Source: Limnomonas spitsbergensis (taxonomy: Eukaryota; Chlorophyta; Chlorophyceae; Chlamydomonadales). Taken from it: DNA of 64,000 bases. The notes below the pieces were generated by a model. It had not been told where the DNA came from. It searched no databases and saw only the letters and a program-made list of their open reading frames with translations. The stretch lies in NCBI GenBank assembly GCA_037349105.1, contig JAYJMM010000021.1:1054001-1118000 (forward strand), written 5' to 3'. Below are positions 11,393 to 22,395 of the stretch, in pieces; positions within the stretch are counted from its first letter, which is position 1, and each line of letters opens with the position of its first letter. The position numbers and the translations under genes were made by a program.

Positions 11393-12596
11393 AGCACCTG
11401 ATAAACAGGATTCGTCCAGCGGCTTTGAGGATGCACATGAGCCCCTTAGGTCTGGTTTCGTGCAAAAAACCCCTCCATCCCCCCTCCCTGTCCCGATGCC
11501 ATGGCGGCCAAGGTTAAAAGCTTGACACAGCATGATGAAACATTCCATGTTCATCTCATGTGCCATCTCACTAAGTCCTGGATTCTACCTGGAATTCCTC
11601 TTGTTGCTGATCGGGCCGCCCTGCCCATGACATTTGTTTGAGTCAAGGACTCAAGGGATGGCGTGGCTGCTGGGAACCTGGGCTTGTTGATAGGACTGCG
11701 CAACTCGTTACTGAAGTTCACACGCAGGCCCAAGCATAGCTGGCATATTTCTTGTCTACGTATTTTTCAAACCGGTAATTAATTGAATTTGGCATTGCGA
11801 CTGGTTCTATCTGGGGTTCTGATTGGTGGTTCTGATGAGGAGGGGATTACCGTCATATTCCACATACCGGTTCCCATTACACTGATGTATAGAGTTTAAA
11901 TCATTTCTCTCTAACACTTTCACAAACCTTACTTTTGTAGTTACTAAGTAGTGCTCAACGGAACTCCTTTGCACCCACGTTCTGTTTTGTCTTTGGGGCC
12001 CTGTGTTTCTGTGTTGGTGCCTTGCCCGGGGGGATCACTGCTTTATCGCTGGCTGTGTTAGTGTCTTTCATGCGCGGATCGGTTTCCGGGCACCTGTCCC
12101 ATTCATGAAATGTGATGTCCTGATGGATCACTGCTGCTGGACTGTAAATCCTTGACAAAACACCCTAGTGAGCTGGTGGGCGGTGAAGGTGCACGGTTAG
12201 CGGTGCTGGGGTTATGACGTGCCATGATTTCCCAATACCGTAATCATATGGGTTTGGGGTTGCTCCTCCTGGTCACATGGAAACCAAAATCAAACCCCAC
12301 AGCTGTATTACAGATCTTATTAATAGCTCAGATGCCCCCCACAGCTGTACAATGGTACCGGAAATCCGGAATACTTATCGTAACATGGAAATGAAATCAG
12401 TGAGGCATCGAATCCCCACATTAAATTTTGAATACAGTACCTAGACAAGCCCCCCAAAGCTAGGACCCTGGCTGTTGTCACGCCTGCTGTCAATACTTCA
12501 CGCTCCTGGAAAAAGACAGCGTGGCCATGACCATATTGCAGTCGTGCGTCACGGGATTACCAGCGGGGCCTCGGCAGAAGCGCCAGAGCTCGCCTA
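11393..12596. other. Intergenic region after cutC
   Basis: No gene is recognised. About 12060-12175 is a copy of a third dispersed repeat (cggtttccgggcacctgtcccat ... ctggactgtaaatccttgacaaaac) that recurs near 13620-13700 and 28175-28250. Confidence 0.6.
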
Positions 12597-13040
12597 TCAT
12601 AAAGGACCTCGGCTCAACAGCCCCTGCAACATATGCGGCAGCGGCACCAAGACCAGTGCGCCGCCTGCGGGGTCAGTAATGCAAAGCAGCCATGCATGGA
12701 GCACCGAGGCGCACCCATGCGTGATGAGGTGCGGCGCGTTCCCGGCCTGGCTGGACCCACGGGCCGCGATGTACTTGGCCAGGATGAAGCTGATCACGTA
12801 TACCGCCACGACACTCAGTGCGGGTGCAATTAGGTTGATTGGGAGGTGGGCAATGTACCAGAGGTCCACGCCCGTACCCAGCAGCATCCACGCCCGGTCT
12901 GCGACTCTCACAAGCTCGAGCCTGCCCGGCTGGTGAAGGCCGTGGTTAAGGAGGCTCGTCACAACACCGATGAGGTACAGCCAGACCAGGAGTCGGTCGG
13001 CGCCCCACATCCAGATGGCCCATAAGTGCACCAGCCCCAT
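12597..13040 (-). CDS. Possible multi-pass membrane protein (147 aa or last exon)
   Basis: The minus-strand frame opens at ATG 13040-13038 and stops with TGA at 12599-12597. The product looks like a real membrane protein. It has a helix around LLVWLYLIGVVTSLLNHG, a second hydrophobic stretch (AWMLLGTGVDLWYI), a long third one (LIAPALSVVAVYVISFILAKYI), and a last segment with several histidines (HLITHGCASVLHAWLL). A good pyrimidine-rich acceptor (cccccctcacag, reading on the minus strand) lies about 19 nt before the ATG and keeps the frame open, so this may be the 3' exon of a longer gene with exons between 13060 and 14500. I found none that I can support. The family is not recognised. An overlapping plus-strand frame (12475-12936) has no such hydrophobic pattern and is probably its shadow. 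Confidence 0.4.
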   Translation of the reverse strand: MGLVHLWAIWMWGADRLLVWLYLIGVVTSLLNHGLHQPGRLELVRVADRAWMLLGTGVDLWYIAHLPINLIAPALSVVAVYVISFILAKYIAARGSSQAGNAPHLITHGCASVLHAWLLCITDPAGGALVLVPLPHMLQGLLSRGPL

Positions 13041-14568
13041 CAGGACTGAGGATCCGAGCCTGTGAGGGGGGCAGGGCTCCGGGTTTCAGACGCACACGCA
13101 AAACATCACCAGGCGTAAGATTTGGAGCCTCGTCACGCATAGGCGTGATGCAACATGTGTCCTGAGTCGCAGCAGGCTTTTGCATGTAGGGGTATCGCCA
13201 GTGTTTGTTTAGGACATGCTAAACCACCTTTGACAGGCTGCTAGCTGGCCATCGCTGGGAAGGAGAGGGCGGAACCTTGACCGGCTTATGGCTAGTGACC
13301 CAAGCAGCAGGGCTTGCTGCAGCATATGCCCCCCCTGACCGCAGACCGTGATATTGCGTAAGTGTAATTTAATGACCCTGACACCAACAAAGGGCATTCC
13401 CTTGGCTCTAGGCAGGCCAGACTGTAAACAAGGCTGTCTGACAGTTAGGTGTAGGTTTTAATTCCCTTTAAGGGAAGCACGCAGCAGTGTTGAAGTGGTT
13501 TAGGGGCTGATCTTCTGCACTCTGGAATTAATTCCCATGCTACTCGACTTTGGTTTTTATGATGTTGCTTACCCAAGAGGGTCACGTTTGTTCTTGCTGT
13601 CCTATTTTATTTTGTGCTCGAACCGGTCTTTGGGCGCCTGTCCCATGCATCAATGCAATGCCACACTGGACTGGAAAAACTTCACAAAACATCACTGGGG
13701 GATGCATTGCACAGGAGTGCCAAGGTCACAGTAAGCTGAACTCCAGCTGTCCTGAAGGTTTTATGCAGCGGCCGTGCCCAATGCTCCTTCCAGGTATGAA
13801 TCCATGCACCCAGGCACTCCTTCGTCTAACGTCCATACGCTTACAAGACTCTATTGGCCATGCGTTCCAGCTGCTCGATACTGTGGCAACCTGCGCATGA
13901 CCGCTCAGCACAGGAACATTGCAGAATGATCAGATGTCATGATCAAGTTGTGCTAGTTTGCCACTGCAAATATGCTTGCACCCTGCATGCACTAAGAACC
14001 CAGCTCTGGCGGAAACTGCTTAGACAATTGCTTAGACCCATCATGCAGCACTTCCAAGGCCTGCTGTAACTTCAACAAACAAAGACCTCGGCTTTCAAGC
14101 TGCAGAGGCATGCCATGCGTAAACTGTTCGTGTTCATGACCCCATGTCAAGCCCTTACCTTCTCGTAAGGTTTAGTTCTTTTGGTCCTCGCCTGGGCTCA
14201 ACCGTCGACGAGGCCTAGGCTTGGTGGCATCTGTTGCTAACGAAACTCTGGTACTTGGATTGCTTCATCGAAGATGTTCCGAACCCTAGGAGATGACGGT
14301 GCCCATGGTATGCGTACGATATGACAGCGCTCCGGTCCAGGTCCCGGTCCACTGCGATACCCCTCACCATTACTCTCGAAGTCCTGCACTTGACTGCACA
14401 TCCTTAGCCTTCAGATGCAATTTTATATATGATTGATTGCTGGATTCAGCCTTTCTCTGAGGAAGCCGGTGAAAGCCCCTGCATTGACAGCCTGGGCGCT
14501 CGAAAACATCCGAAAGAACGTAATCATCCAAGGCCCTGAAAGAGGCTGCACACGAAGAGTTCTGCATC
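13041..14568. other. Intergenic region with repeat copies
   Basis: Holds a MITE copy near 13225-13345 (ccttgaccggcttatggc ... agcagcagggcttgctgcag) and a third-family repeat copy near 13615-13700 (ggtctttgggcgcctgtcccatgcatc ... aacttcacaaaac). No gene is supported. Confidence 0.55.
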
Positions 14569-16668
14569 ATGTATCCTAGCGCGTTCATGCAGCAAGGTGC
14601 CACTGAACAGTGGCCTTCAAACCCCAGCACCAGCAACCAGCCTGCTCTTGCGAGCCTCCAAAGCTACGGCTCCGACTCTATTTCGACGATGAACGTCCGC
14701 GTGCTGGATGAGTACAAATTGCAACCGCCAGTAAGTGACCTTGAAACCCGCCTGCTGAGCCATGCATGCAGCGATGCTGTACGGGGATGTCTCACCGCTG
14801 CGGGGGGCTATGAGGCACAGGATCCTCCCCCTCTTCAGCGCCATAAGACGATTATTTATTTCAGTTCACGCCATACCATCTTTGGGGTGTGAAACGTGGC
14901 CACCACTGGGCCGATGGGGGGCCAATCCTCGACCAACCAGCGGCTTGTGGCCCAAGCAGTAGGGCTTGTTGCATCAGGCCCTGTTTGTTAGCTGCTGCTG
15001 CTGCTGCTGCCTGCTCAATCTTGCCCATCGATTTGCTGCCCACTGTATGCCAAAGGGCCCATGCATCGACCAACATCTCATGCAAGCAAGCTATGAGACC
15101 CCAGCATGACAGGCCCACCTCATGTTCCTCACAATTCCCCCCATGCCTGCCATGCATGTGCACTTGATTCATGCAGATCACGGTCCCCACGTCCTTGATG
15201 CCTGCGGCCCCGGGTGCGTCTCAAAGTACACCACCATTGGACACCACATTAGAGAGGCAGCTGGTGGAGTCAGCGGGAAAGTCGCATGTGGAATTGTTCC
15301 TGCGGGCTGCAGCGGTGAGTTTTTTTGCCTGCATGGTTGTGTGACTGGGCACAAGGTCACGCTGGCTAAGTTATGCAAGCCATTGAAGTTTGAGGTCGTA
15401 TGGGGATCGAATCCCCTGCACTCAATTTTGCGGTCAGGAACAGAGCCCTGAGAGCAGGGCATCTGGGTGCCGTATTATTCCCATCTGCAGCCTGATGACT
15501 TCAGTGTTTATTTTAGTGCACCAGTGAACCTTCAGCAGGCTGCTGGGCTGTCGCCACTGGGCCGATGGGGACCTAACGATGACCTGCCTACGGCTGGAAG
15601 CCCAAGCAGCAGGGCTTGCTGCAATAGGCCCCCCCTGCCGTACGCCATGCTATAACAGAATTTGAACTGCAGCAGCGCCCTACAAATAAGAGGTGGATTA
15701 CCTGCCATATCACCACCCTTTCTCCCCGTATCCCCTCCAGCCTGGCAGCCTGGACGAACCTCGAGTTAAGAAGTACATGGACATGGGGTACTCTCGCGCC
15801 GAAGCCTCATTGGGTGTGGCCTATGCTCAGCAGAAAGATTCTGAGGTATGCGGTGTGGACTGGTTAGGGTTGGAGATCGGTATTATGTCTGTAGGTTCAG
15901 GGATGTGGGTAGCAGATGGATGATATCCGCCCATCAGTGCGTGTGTTTGGCTGGCAATTTAAGTGAGTCTAAGACTGACGGGGGATGTGGCGGTAGGAAG
16001 AGGGCAAGAGATTTGTGGGCCGCTGACCTCTGTCATGGGTTTGCCATTCAGGTTGCTCTTCGTTTGTTATCCACTTTCATCTGGTACGACTAGATCCCTG
16101 GGCTTGGGATCCAAATTGACTCAGGGATCAGGTGCATGCTTCGGAGGCAGGCCTGTTGGACTGCCCTGTCCCTGTGAGCATTGCCAGCCCACACATGATG
16201 GTGCTCTCTCCTTCGTTGCATGCCACGTCGCTGTGACATCTTGCCAGCATGAGGATCGGGGGGCTGAGCAGGTACATGCCTAGAGCGTGATTTACTGCTA
16301 GCTGCGGATGTTACGGAATCTGGTATCATGGATCTAGAATGGGCTGCGGAGAAAAACGTAATGGATCCAGGAAAGTATAGCTCCCTGTGCGTGAGGTTGT
16401 GAAGCCTGAGTCGGAGCACAACCCTCATTGTAGCCCCCCTCCCCCATGCAGCAGTACTGCCGTTTTCAGCGCTGCTCCCCCCTCATGCATCTTATGCTGA
16501 CCCCTCCGATCTGCTCTGTCCCTCTCTGCTCAGGACGTGGTGGACTTCATCAAGAACTTCCGGGAGCTCTCCTCGATGGGCTATGGACCGGCACTGGCGG
16601 CAGGTGCGCTGGTGCGGAACAAGAACTGCCTCCAGCCGGCAACCGAAGAAGTGCTGAATGCTCCTTGA
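14569..16668 (+). CDS. UBAP1-like ESCRT-I subunit candidate (UMA-like motif plus UBA-like solenoid)
   Basis: Exons 14569-14730, 15177-15314, 15741-15845 and 16534-16668 are each a multiple of three (all phase 0) and join to 179 aa with stop TGA. The N-terminal 35 residues are Ser/Asn/Gln-rich and look disordered. Residues about 41-62 (MNVRVLDEYKLQPP joined to ITVPTSL) resemble the UMA motif that ties UBAP1 and MVB12 to the ESCRT-I core. The C-terminal half is helical: VKKYMDMGYSRAEASLGVAY has the MGY...A pattern of a UBA helix pair, and FRELSSMGYGPALAAGAL followed by ATEEVL gives a second one directly after it, as in the overlapping UBA solenoid of UBAP1. The inferred role is ubiquitinated-cargo sorting at endosomes. 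The family call rests on short motifs; an unrelated UBA protein is the alternative. Introns hold MITE and SINE-like copies. Confidence 0.7.
14890..14990 (+). mobile_element. hAT-like MITE fragment in UBAP1-like intron 1
   Basis: Family blocks ccaccactgggccgatgggg and caagcagtagggcttgttgc are present; no intact ends. It is followed by a short (TGC)n run. Confidence 0.55.
15340..15465 (+). mobile_element. tRNA-derived SINE-like sequence
   Basis: An A-box-like TGGCTAAGTT (15363-15372) lies 39 bp before a B-box/T-arm-like GGGGATCGAATCCCC (15402-15416). The acceptor and anticodon stems of a true tRNA do not form, and the downstream part (tgcactcaattttgcggtcagg) recurs near 23640-23790. This suggests a tRNA-headed SINE in UBAP1-like intron 2, not a tRNA gene. 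Confidence 0.45.
15545..15650 (+). mobile_element. hAT-like MITE fragment in UBAP1-like intron 2
   Basis: Family blocks cgccactgggccgatgggga, gacctgcctacggctgg and agcagcagggcttgctgca are present. Ends are not intact. Confidence 0.55.
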
Positions 16669-18525
16669 TGGTGAATGGGCAGGGTGAACGACGGGTGGGG
16701 GATGCTCCTGGGGCCGGGGCGAACGAGGCATCTCCTGCATGCTAGCTGACGCTTCCATGGAATGAGCGCTTGCTTATGAGCTCTGCTTGGGACATTGCTT
16801 TCCCCATGATCCTGTGGAGCTGACATGGCATGGCACCACCCGTGAGAGCAGCTGCGTGGATGTTGCTTGGATGCTTTGTTGGTCCCCGTTGCTGGCTGGA
16901 CGAGGCCTGTACACTAGGCATGGGCTTGCGTTTGTGCTGGGCTTGCTGGAGGTGGAGTTTGAAGGATTCCGTCCTCAAGTACCTTCCCCTGAGCGGCACT
17001 TATTATTTTCTTCTTTACATCCTTCTTTTTAGCAATCTTGCCAACGTGCATTGGTAAGGGTATTGAGCAGAATGAGTAAAACATCATCCAGCAACTGAGC
17101 AATATGGCTGACATCGTCCCTGTTTAACGGGACTGAGATGCCTAGCTATCCATCAAATGTATGTGGCTCTTTCACCATGATTGTTGTCTTCTTTTGCTAA
17201 GCATTTCTTGGCTCTTTTGTTCAATGGTTTTAAGGCTACTGATCAATCTCTGAACCAAACAGCTTCCATCATTCTGTCCGCTGCCCGCATCTCTGTGAGT
17301 CCATGCGGCAGGCCCTTAGGGCCGCACACTCATTAAGTCATTAGGTCCCATTGGAGACGAATTTATTTGTAGATGGCCTCTACAGGACCATTCCAATGAT
17401 CACTTTCAAGCTTGTATGATCCTCACACCAATCAGTGTAGGAGTCTCCCCTGGTCAATGGGTAATTTTATCTGGCGGGCTCCGCAGCTCTACTGTCAGAT
17501 CCTCTTCCTCCCTGGTAGTCTACAAAAATTGCACTTACGGGCTGGGGCACGAACGCCGGCAAGGGTTCGCTTAGCCCCTCGTAGTGAACCCTTGGGCAAA
17601 CAGGGGGTCAAAACATGGATTATGCTTGTTCTCTAGGCCACCACGCCAAAACGACAGGGAGAATGACGTGCGAAAATATTGTACTTACAAGGAGGCACCA
17701 TACAAATGCTAACAGTTGAGGAATCACAAAACTTGGCAAACGAACAGCTAGAAGGCTACAGAACACCAGACATTCTGTCAAAAGCAGAGTGGCCCCTTGG
17801 TTATCACCTGAAAACAACATCCTGACACGCCGTAGGATGCTCTGGAGGCCCTAGCTGGTCCACTGGGCAAGGCTTACACTTTGTGTACACTTCTATGCAG
17901 CGGATGTCTGAAACTACATGTACCACCGGTGCCTTTACTGCCGTTACTTGTACCTAGTTCATCAACAGTCCCCCCAGATCAGTCCCCTCCTTAAATTCAT
18001 GCTATCAATTATTTTCAGGCTACCGTATGGCTTGGGCTATTAAAGCGAAGCACGTGGTCAGGTCTCCCACTGGTACTGGCAGCATTCTCCTCTCTTCCAC
18101 CCAAGAAAGTGATCTGGATCTGGTAGCTACTGTACCTAGTGATCCCCCTATTGTAGCTACTAGTAGCTACTGATCCCCTGCTGCTGATCATGGACTCATG
18201 GCAACACAAAGTGAAGCAGTTAGACGTACGGTAGCACATAAGAAACATGAGAAATGTTCAAATCTGTGAGGGTTCACTAAGGTGATCAAATTAGTACAAG
18301 CTCTAAACCAAAAGAGACCCCTGGCCTGGCCGGTCCCAAACCTACCGGTAGCTAAACCCCATTTTCTTGTCCATCTGATGATGATCCGCGACTTGGGGCA
18401 TTTACGATAATCCTTCTCCTCCAGACATTTGCATAATTTGAATTGTTTCCGCCACATCTCCATTCTGAAGGGCATAACGGTGACGCCTGCACGGAATATA
18501 TACATGCTCGAGGGAGCTCTGCAGC
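16669..18525. other. Intergenic region before CSN6
   Basis: No gene, tRNA or clear repeat is recognised in 1.9 kb. Short open frames are present but lack family features. Confidence 0.5.
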
Positions 18526-20678
18526 ATGGAGGATAATTCTAACAAGCAGAGCTCTTCGGGATTGGAATTTAAGCTGCACCCAGTGAGAGCTTCAAGAAGA
18601 ACGACTGCATTCCGTGCCTTGAGGCCGTCCTTGGGTCGAACCAATCCACACCTCCTTTCCCACGCAGCTCGTGCTGATCAACATTAGCGATCACCACACC
18701 AGGACGAAAGCAAACTCTCCGCCAGCACCAAATGTCAAGGTCATGGGCTGCTTGCTCGGCACTCAGTCTGGCAGATCGATCGATATCAGCAACAGCTTTG
18801 AGATCAAGTACGAAATGGGTCCCGAAGGCGTCGTCATCGACCACCCTTTCCTTTTGAAGAAGCAGGACCAATGTAGGTATTAGAGCTCAGCCCTCTGGTG
18901 ACCTGCCCATGCAGCCTTTTCCATGTGGCCATGCACATCAGCCTCTCGGACATGAGGAGTTTGAACTCCTGTCCAAGCCTGACAACAAATCTACTCCCAC
19001 ATGCCTGACATCTAGACAAGCAAGTTTTTGCAAAGTTGGACCTTGTGGGCTGGTACACTACGGGCGAAGCTCTGGACGAGACAGACATGGTTGTGAACCG
19101 GAAGGTGAGCCGAGCTGTTGTCATCATGCTGCCCCTGCGAATGGTCTCTTGACTGCGCAAGTTGCCATCAGATACTTTTAGTTATACTTATGAAATCTTC
19201 TCTGTTCAGATCATGTTGATGAATGAGAGCCCAGTTGTTCTGCTGCTGAACACACGAGTTGACAACATGCGTAAAGATCTGCCGGTGACACTGCATGAGA
19301 CAGGTGGGGGTAGCATGCCCTTGATAGGAATGAATCAGATTTAAAAATCGCCTGATTCAACTGTCTGCAACAATCTTGAATGTACATAACAGTTTCCTGC
19401 CCTGTAGCTCCGCCATTCATGTGAGAGAATCCCGGCTTTCCCCCTTTCCTGCTGAGCAGAGATGCACGCAGTGAATGGGAACCCTGCTCCGACTTTTGTC
19501 AAGTCAGAGTACACAGTCGAGGTGAGGCTGTCCTGCCTCTCATCGCACTATGTTCAATCCATGACATCGTACGCACATGGGATCTAGTCATATCATGTTT
19601 CAAGTCTCTGTGCGAAAAGAACCCACGATCTCTCAGATATTTATAGCTTCTGATGAGCTGGTTATTCTTTGCTGCAGACATCTGACGCTGAGAGGATCGG
19701 CGTGGACCAGGTAGCAAAGATCTTGCCGTCTGGAAAGGCAACTGGTGCCGAGCAGCGTGAGTGCTGTCCTGTTAACTGTTCTTGTAGCTGCCTTAGCTAC
19801 AAATCTGGTAGATTACGGCCTACGGCAGTGGGGGGCTGATGCTGCAAGCCCTGCTGCTCCAATCTCGGGCATTACTCCAGTCAAGGTTCTGTCCCGATGG
19901 TGGCTGCTAGGTGGTCCCCTGAAGGAGGTGCGGAACACACTAAAAGAAGCATAGGTCCTGCTGTGGATCATATGTGCATGTTGAACATGCACTACTTCAT
20001 TGGCCTCATTTTGGTCTGTTGTAGATCACTGAAATGTTGTGTGTGTGAATGCAGTGACTGCGCACCTGGTGGGCATGCACTCTGCCATCAAGATGCTTAA
20101 CGCTCGAGTGAAGCTCATCCAGGAAATGATAAAGAAGATTCAGTCAGGTGGGGACCAAGATGCCTCCTTTGCTGTCTGAACAAAATAAGGGGATCTGGCA
20201 AAGGTGCCCGGCTTGGATATTCTGGGAGCTCACCAATTATCTCACCGCCTGATCGGTGATTATGCAGGCGAGCTGCCTTTCCATCACAGCCTTGTTCGGA
20301 AGATTTCAAGCCTGGTGCACAGCTTGCCGGCCATGGACACGCCTGAATTCAACGAGGAATACCTGCAGGTGTGGCTGAGCAATGGTTGCTTGGATCCGTC
20401 TCCATATGCTGCCATATGACATAAATTTCTGAGATAACTTTCTGGTATCTGTTTTAGGGCATCTTGAGTGTTGGACTGCATTCCTGTGGCATTCGCGCTG
20501 AATGTATCCAGGCTCCAGATGCTTACTGCGTTTTGCCTTTCCCCGGCAGGACTACAACGATACACTGTTGGCCATTTACCTGGCAAGCCTGACCAAGGGT
20601 GTGAGTGCAGTCAATGAAATTGTGGACAAGTTCGCTCTGGCTTATGAAAAGTCGGGCAGGAGGCGGCCAGTGGTATAG
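18526..20678 (+). CDS. CSN6: COP9 signalosome complex subunit 6 (MPN-minus protein)
   Basis: Nine exons (18526-18582, 18668-18872, 19016-19104, 19210-19303, 19460-19521, 19678-19756, 20055-20147, 20268-20368, 20550-20678) join to 302 aa ending in TAG. CSN6 is a non-catalytic scaffold of the COP9 signalosome, which removes NEDD8 from cullins; it pairs with the active subunit CSN5. The MPN domain spans about residues 16-150 and opens with the diagnostic LHPLVLINISDHHTR. The JAMM zinc motif is absent: the site reads VGWYTTGEALDE (from about residue 98), as expected for CSN6. The C-terminal half (LTAHLVGMHSAIKMLNARVKL, then LPAMDTPEFNEEYLQ and SLTKGVSAVNEIVDKF) is the helical part that packs with CSN5. 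The start ATG gives MEDNSNKQ directly before the domain. TGTAA signals follow at 20869 and 20879. Confidence 0.95.
19785..19950 (-). mobile_element. hAT-like MITE copy in CSN6 intron 6
   Basis: Family core in reverse orientation: ttacggcctacggcagtgg, gctgcaagccctgctgctcc, gtcaaggttctgtcccgat and ggtggtcccctgaag. Ends are approximate. Confidence 0.55.
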
Positions 20679-21346
20679 CTGCCCTTGCGAAGCATCTGGT
20701 ATTATTGTGATGACGAAGAACAGCAGCGTGCCTTCCATGTAAAAGGAGCACGCTGCAACTTCAATCCAGGAATACATGTATTTTGTTGCTGCTCACTTTG
20801 TAGTTCCTGGATTTTAAGTTTAACCAGAGGGTTTAACTGCATGCCTTCATACTGAAGTCACAGCGGTTTGTAATTGTGTGTAAGGTGTTATGTTTTGGAT
20901 GGTATGCATGTATCCATATTGGGGGATGACATACGGTGCAGTTTTCTTTTGCTACTACTTTGCAAGGTGAGTGTTTATAACAGACATCTATCCGGACTTG
21001 CAACCAGTCCACACTGGGTTGTACGTAGAGCTGATGCTCTGATGTGCCTATAGGATTGGAGTCTGCAGACACACACTATTCGAAGGACAATTACAATCCT
21101 TCATAGCTGGAAATCAACTGTCTGTGTCCAGCACAAGCTCACCGAGAGGGGCTACAGCCTATGCGGCACACACCTGTACAAGGCCATCAGTTACAAAGCG
21201 GTTTCGGGGCGTGGAAGAGGAAAAGGCTTGACTTCATGGACTCGCTTCGAGACATCTCGGACAGGGACGGCGAAAGCAAAAAATTTCATGATTACTCGCT
21301 AAATCCCATGCAATAATCCGCTACCAGTTGCTTGTTCAGTTTTAAA
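20679..21346. other. Spacer between CSN6 and the TPR gene
   Basis: CSN6 3' UTR, then the presumed promoter and 5' UTR of the TPR gene. No other feature is seen. Confidence 0.5.
20869..20883 (+). terminator. Poly(A) signals TGTAA (two) of CSN6
   Basis: TGTAA at 20869-20873 and again at 20879-20883, about 190 nt after the CSN6 stop codon. TGTAA is the usual poly(A) signal of chlorophyte algae. Confidence 0.55.
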
Positions 21347-22354
21347 ATGATTAAGCAGGTTTCTGAGCAATCTCAAGAACGGCAAGCAATGCAGTCCAGC
21401 AGGAGGCGGAGGGATTTCGCCCAGCTCTTGAATGACTGTAACCAGCGACTCCAAAAGGATAGTAACGACGCTGATGCTTTGATGACTCGTGCATCTCTTC
21501 ACATGAGACAAGGTGATTTATAACGAATGATAAAAAAAATAAGGCATGCAGCTGCATCAGCCTAATCAGTGCTGCTTTCCTTGTCGTTCAAATATTCAAG
21601 CTACTGTCTTGCTCTGTTCCTAGCAGAATTGCTGCCAGAGGCGAGAGCCGACTTCGAGGCAGTGGTAACGCTGAAGCCCAACTGCAGCGAGGCGTTCTAT
21701 TACCTCGGCACGATATACGAGAAGGAGGGCGCCCTCGACCATGCAATAGAGTTCTTCAATCACACGCTCAAGCTGGACCCTGTGCATTCCCGGGCAGCGT
21801 ATTCAAGAGGCGCCTGCCACAACATGAAAGGAAACATAGCTCAGGCCCTGGGTAAGCCTCCCATGCCTGCCAGGGACCATGCAACCAGCTCTTTGATAGT
21901 CGCGCCAGACCACCTTCGTGGGGCTGCCATGTAGTCATCTATGGGCCAATTGGGACCAAAACTCGCCCCGCCTACGGTCTGTGATCCTAACAACTGCGCT
22001 TGCTGCACCAGGCCTCCATGGCCGCAGGTATACATGTAGCTGACTTTTAGTCAAGGCACGCTAAAAGAAACAGTGCATGCAGCATGACAGGTGTCCGCCC
22101 AACCATCTGATGAAACCCCACCTGCCTGCACTGCAGATGACTATGCATTGGCTCTTGCCCATGACACTGGAACCGCAAACATGTCCAAGTTCAACAAGCG
22201 GCGGGTGCCAGGTGCCATGATGCTCGAGACCTCTGCCTGGCTGAGCAGCAAGCAAGAGGTCATGTCACGACAAAGCTCCGGAAGCACTCCGAGATCACAT
22301 GCGTCCTCAACATCCGGAACCGTGCCGTTGCAAATGCAGCCGGCCGGCCAACAG

Positions 22355-22395
<41 letters not shown>

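Noticed and set aside
12475..12936. 153-codon plus-strand frame
   Set aside because: Overlaps the minus-strand membrane protein frame and lacks family features; the hydrophobic pattern favours the minus strand.
15340..15465. tRNA gene
   Set aside because: A T-arm and A-box-like word are present, but the acceptor stem does not pair and the D-loop lacks the GG pair.
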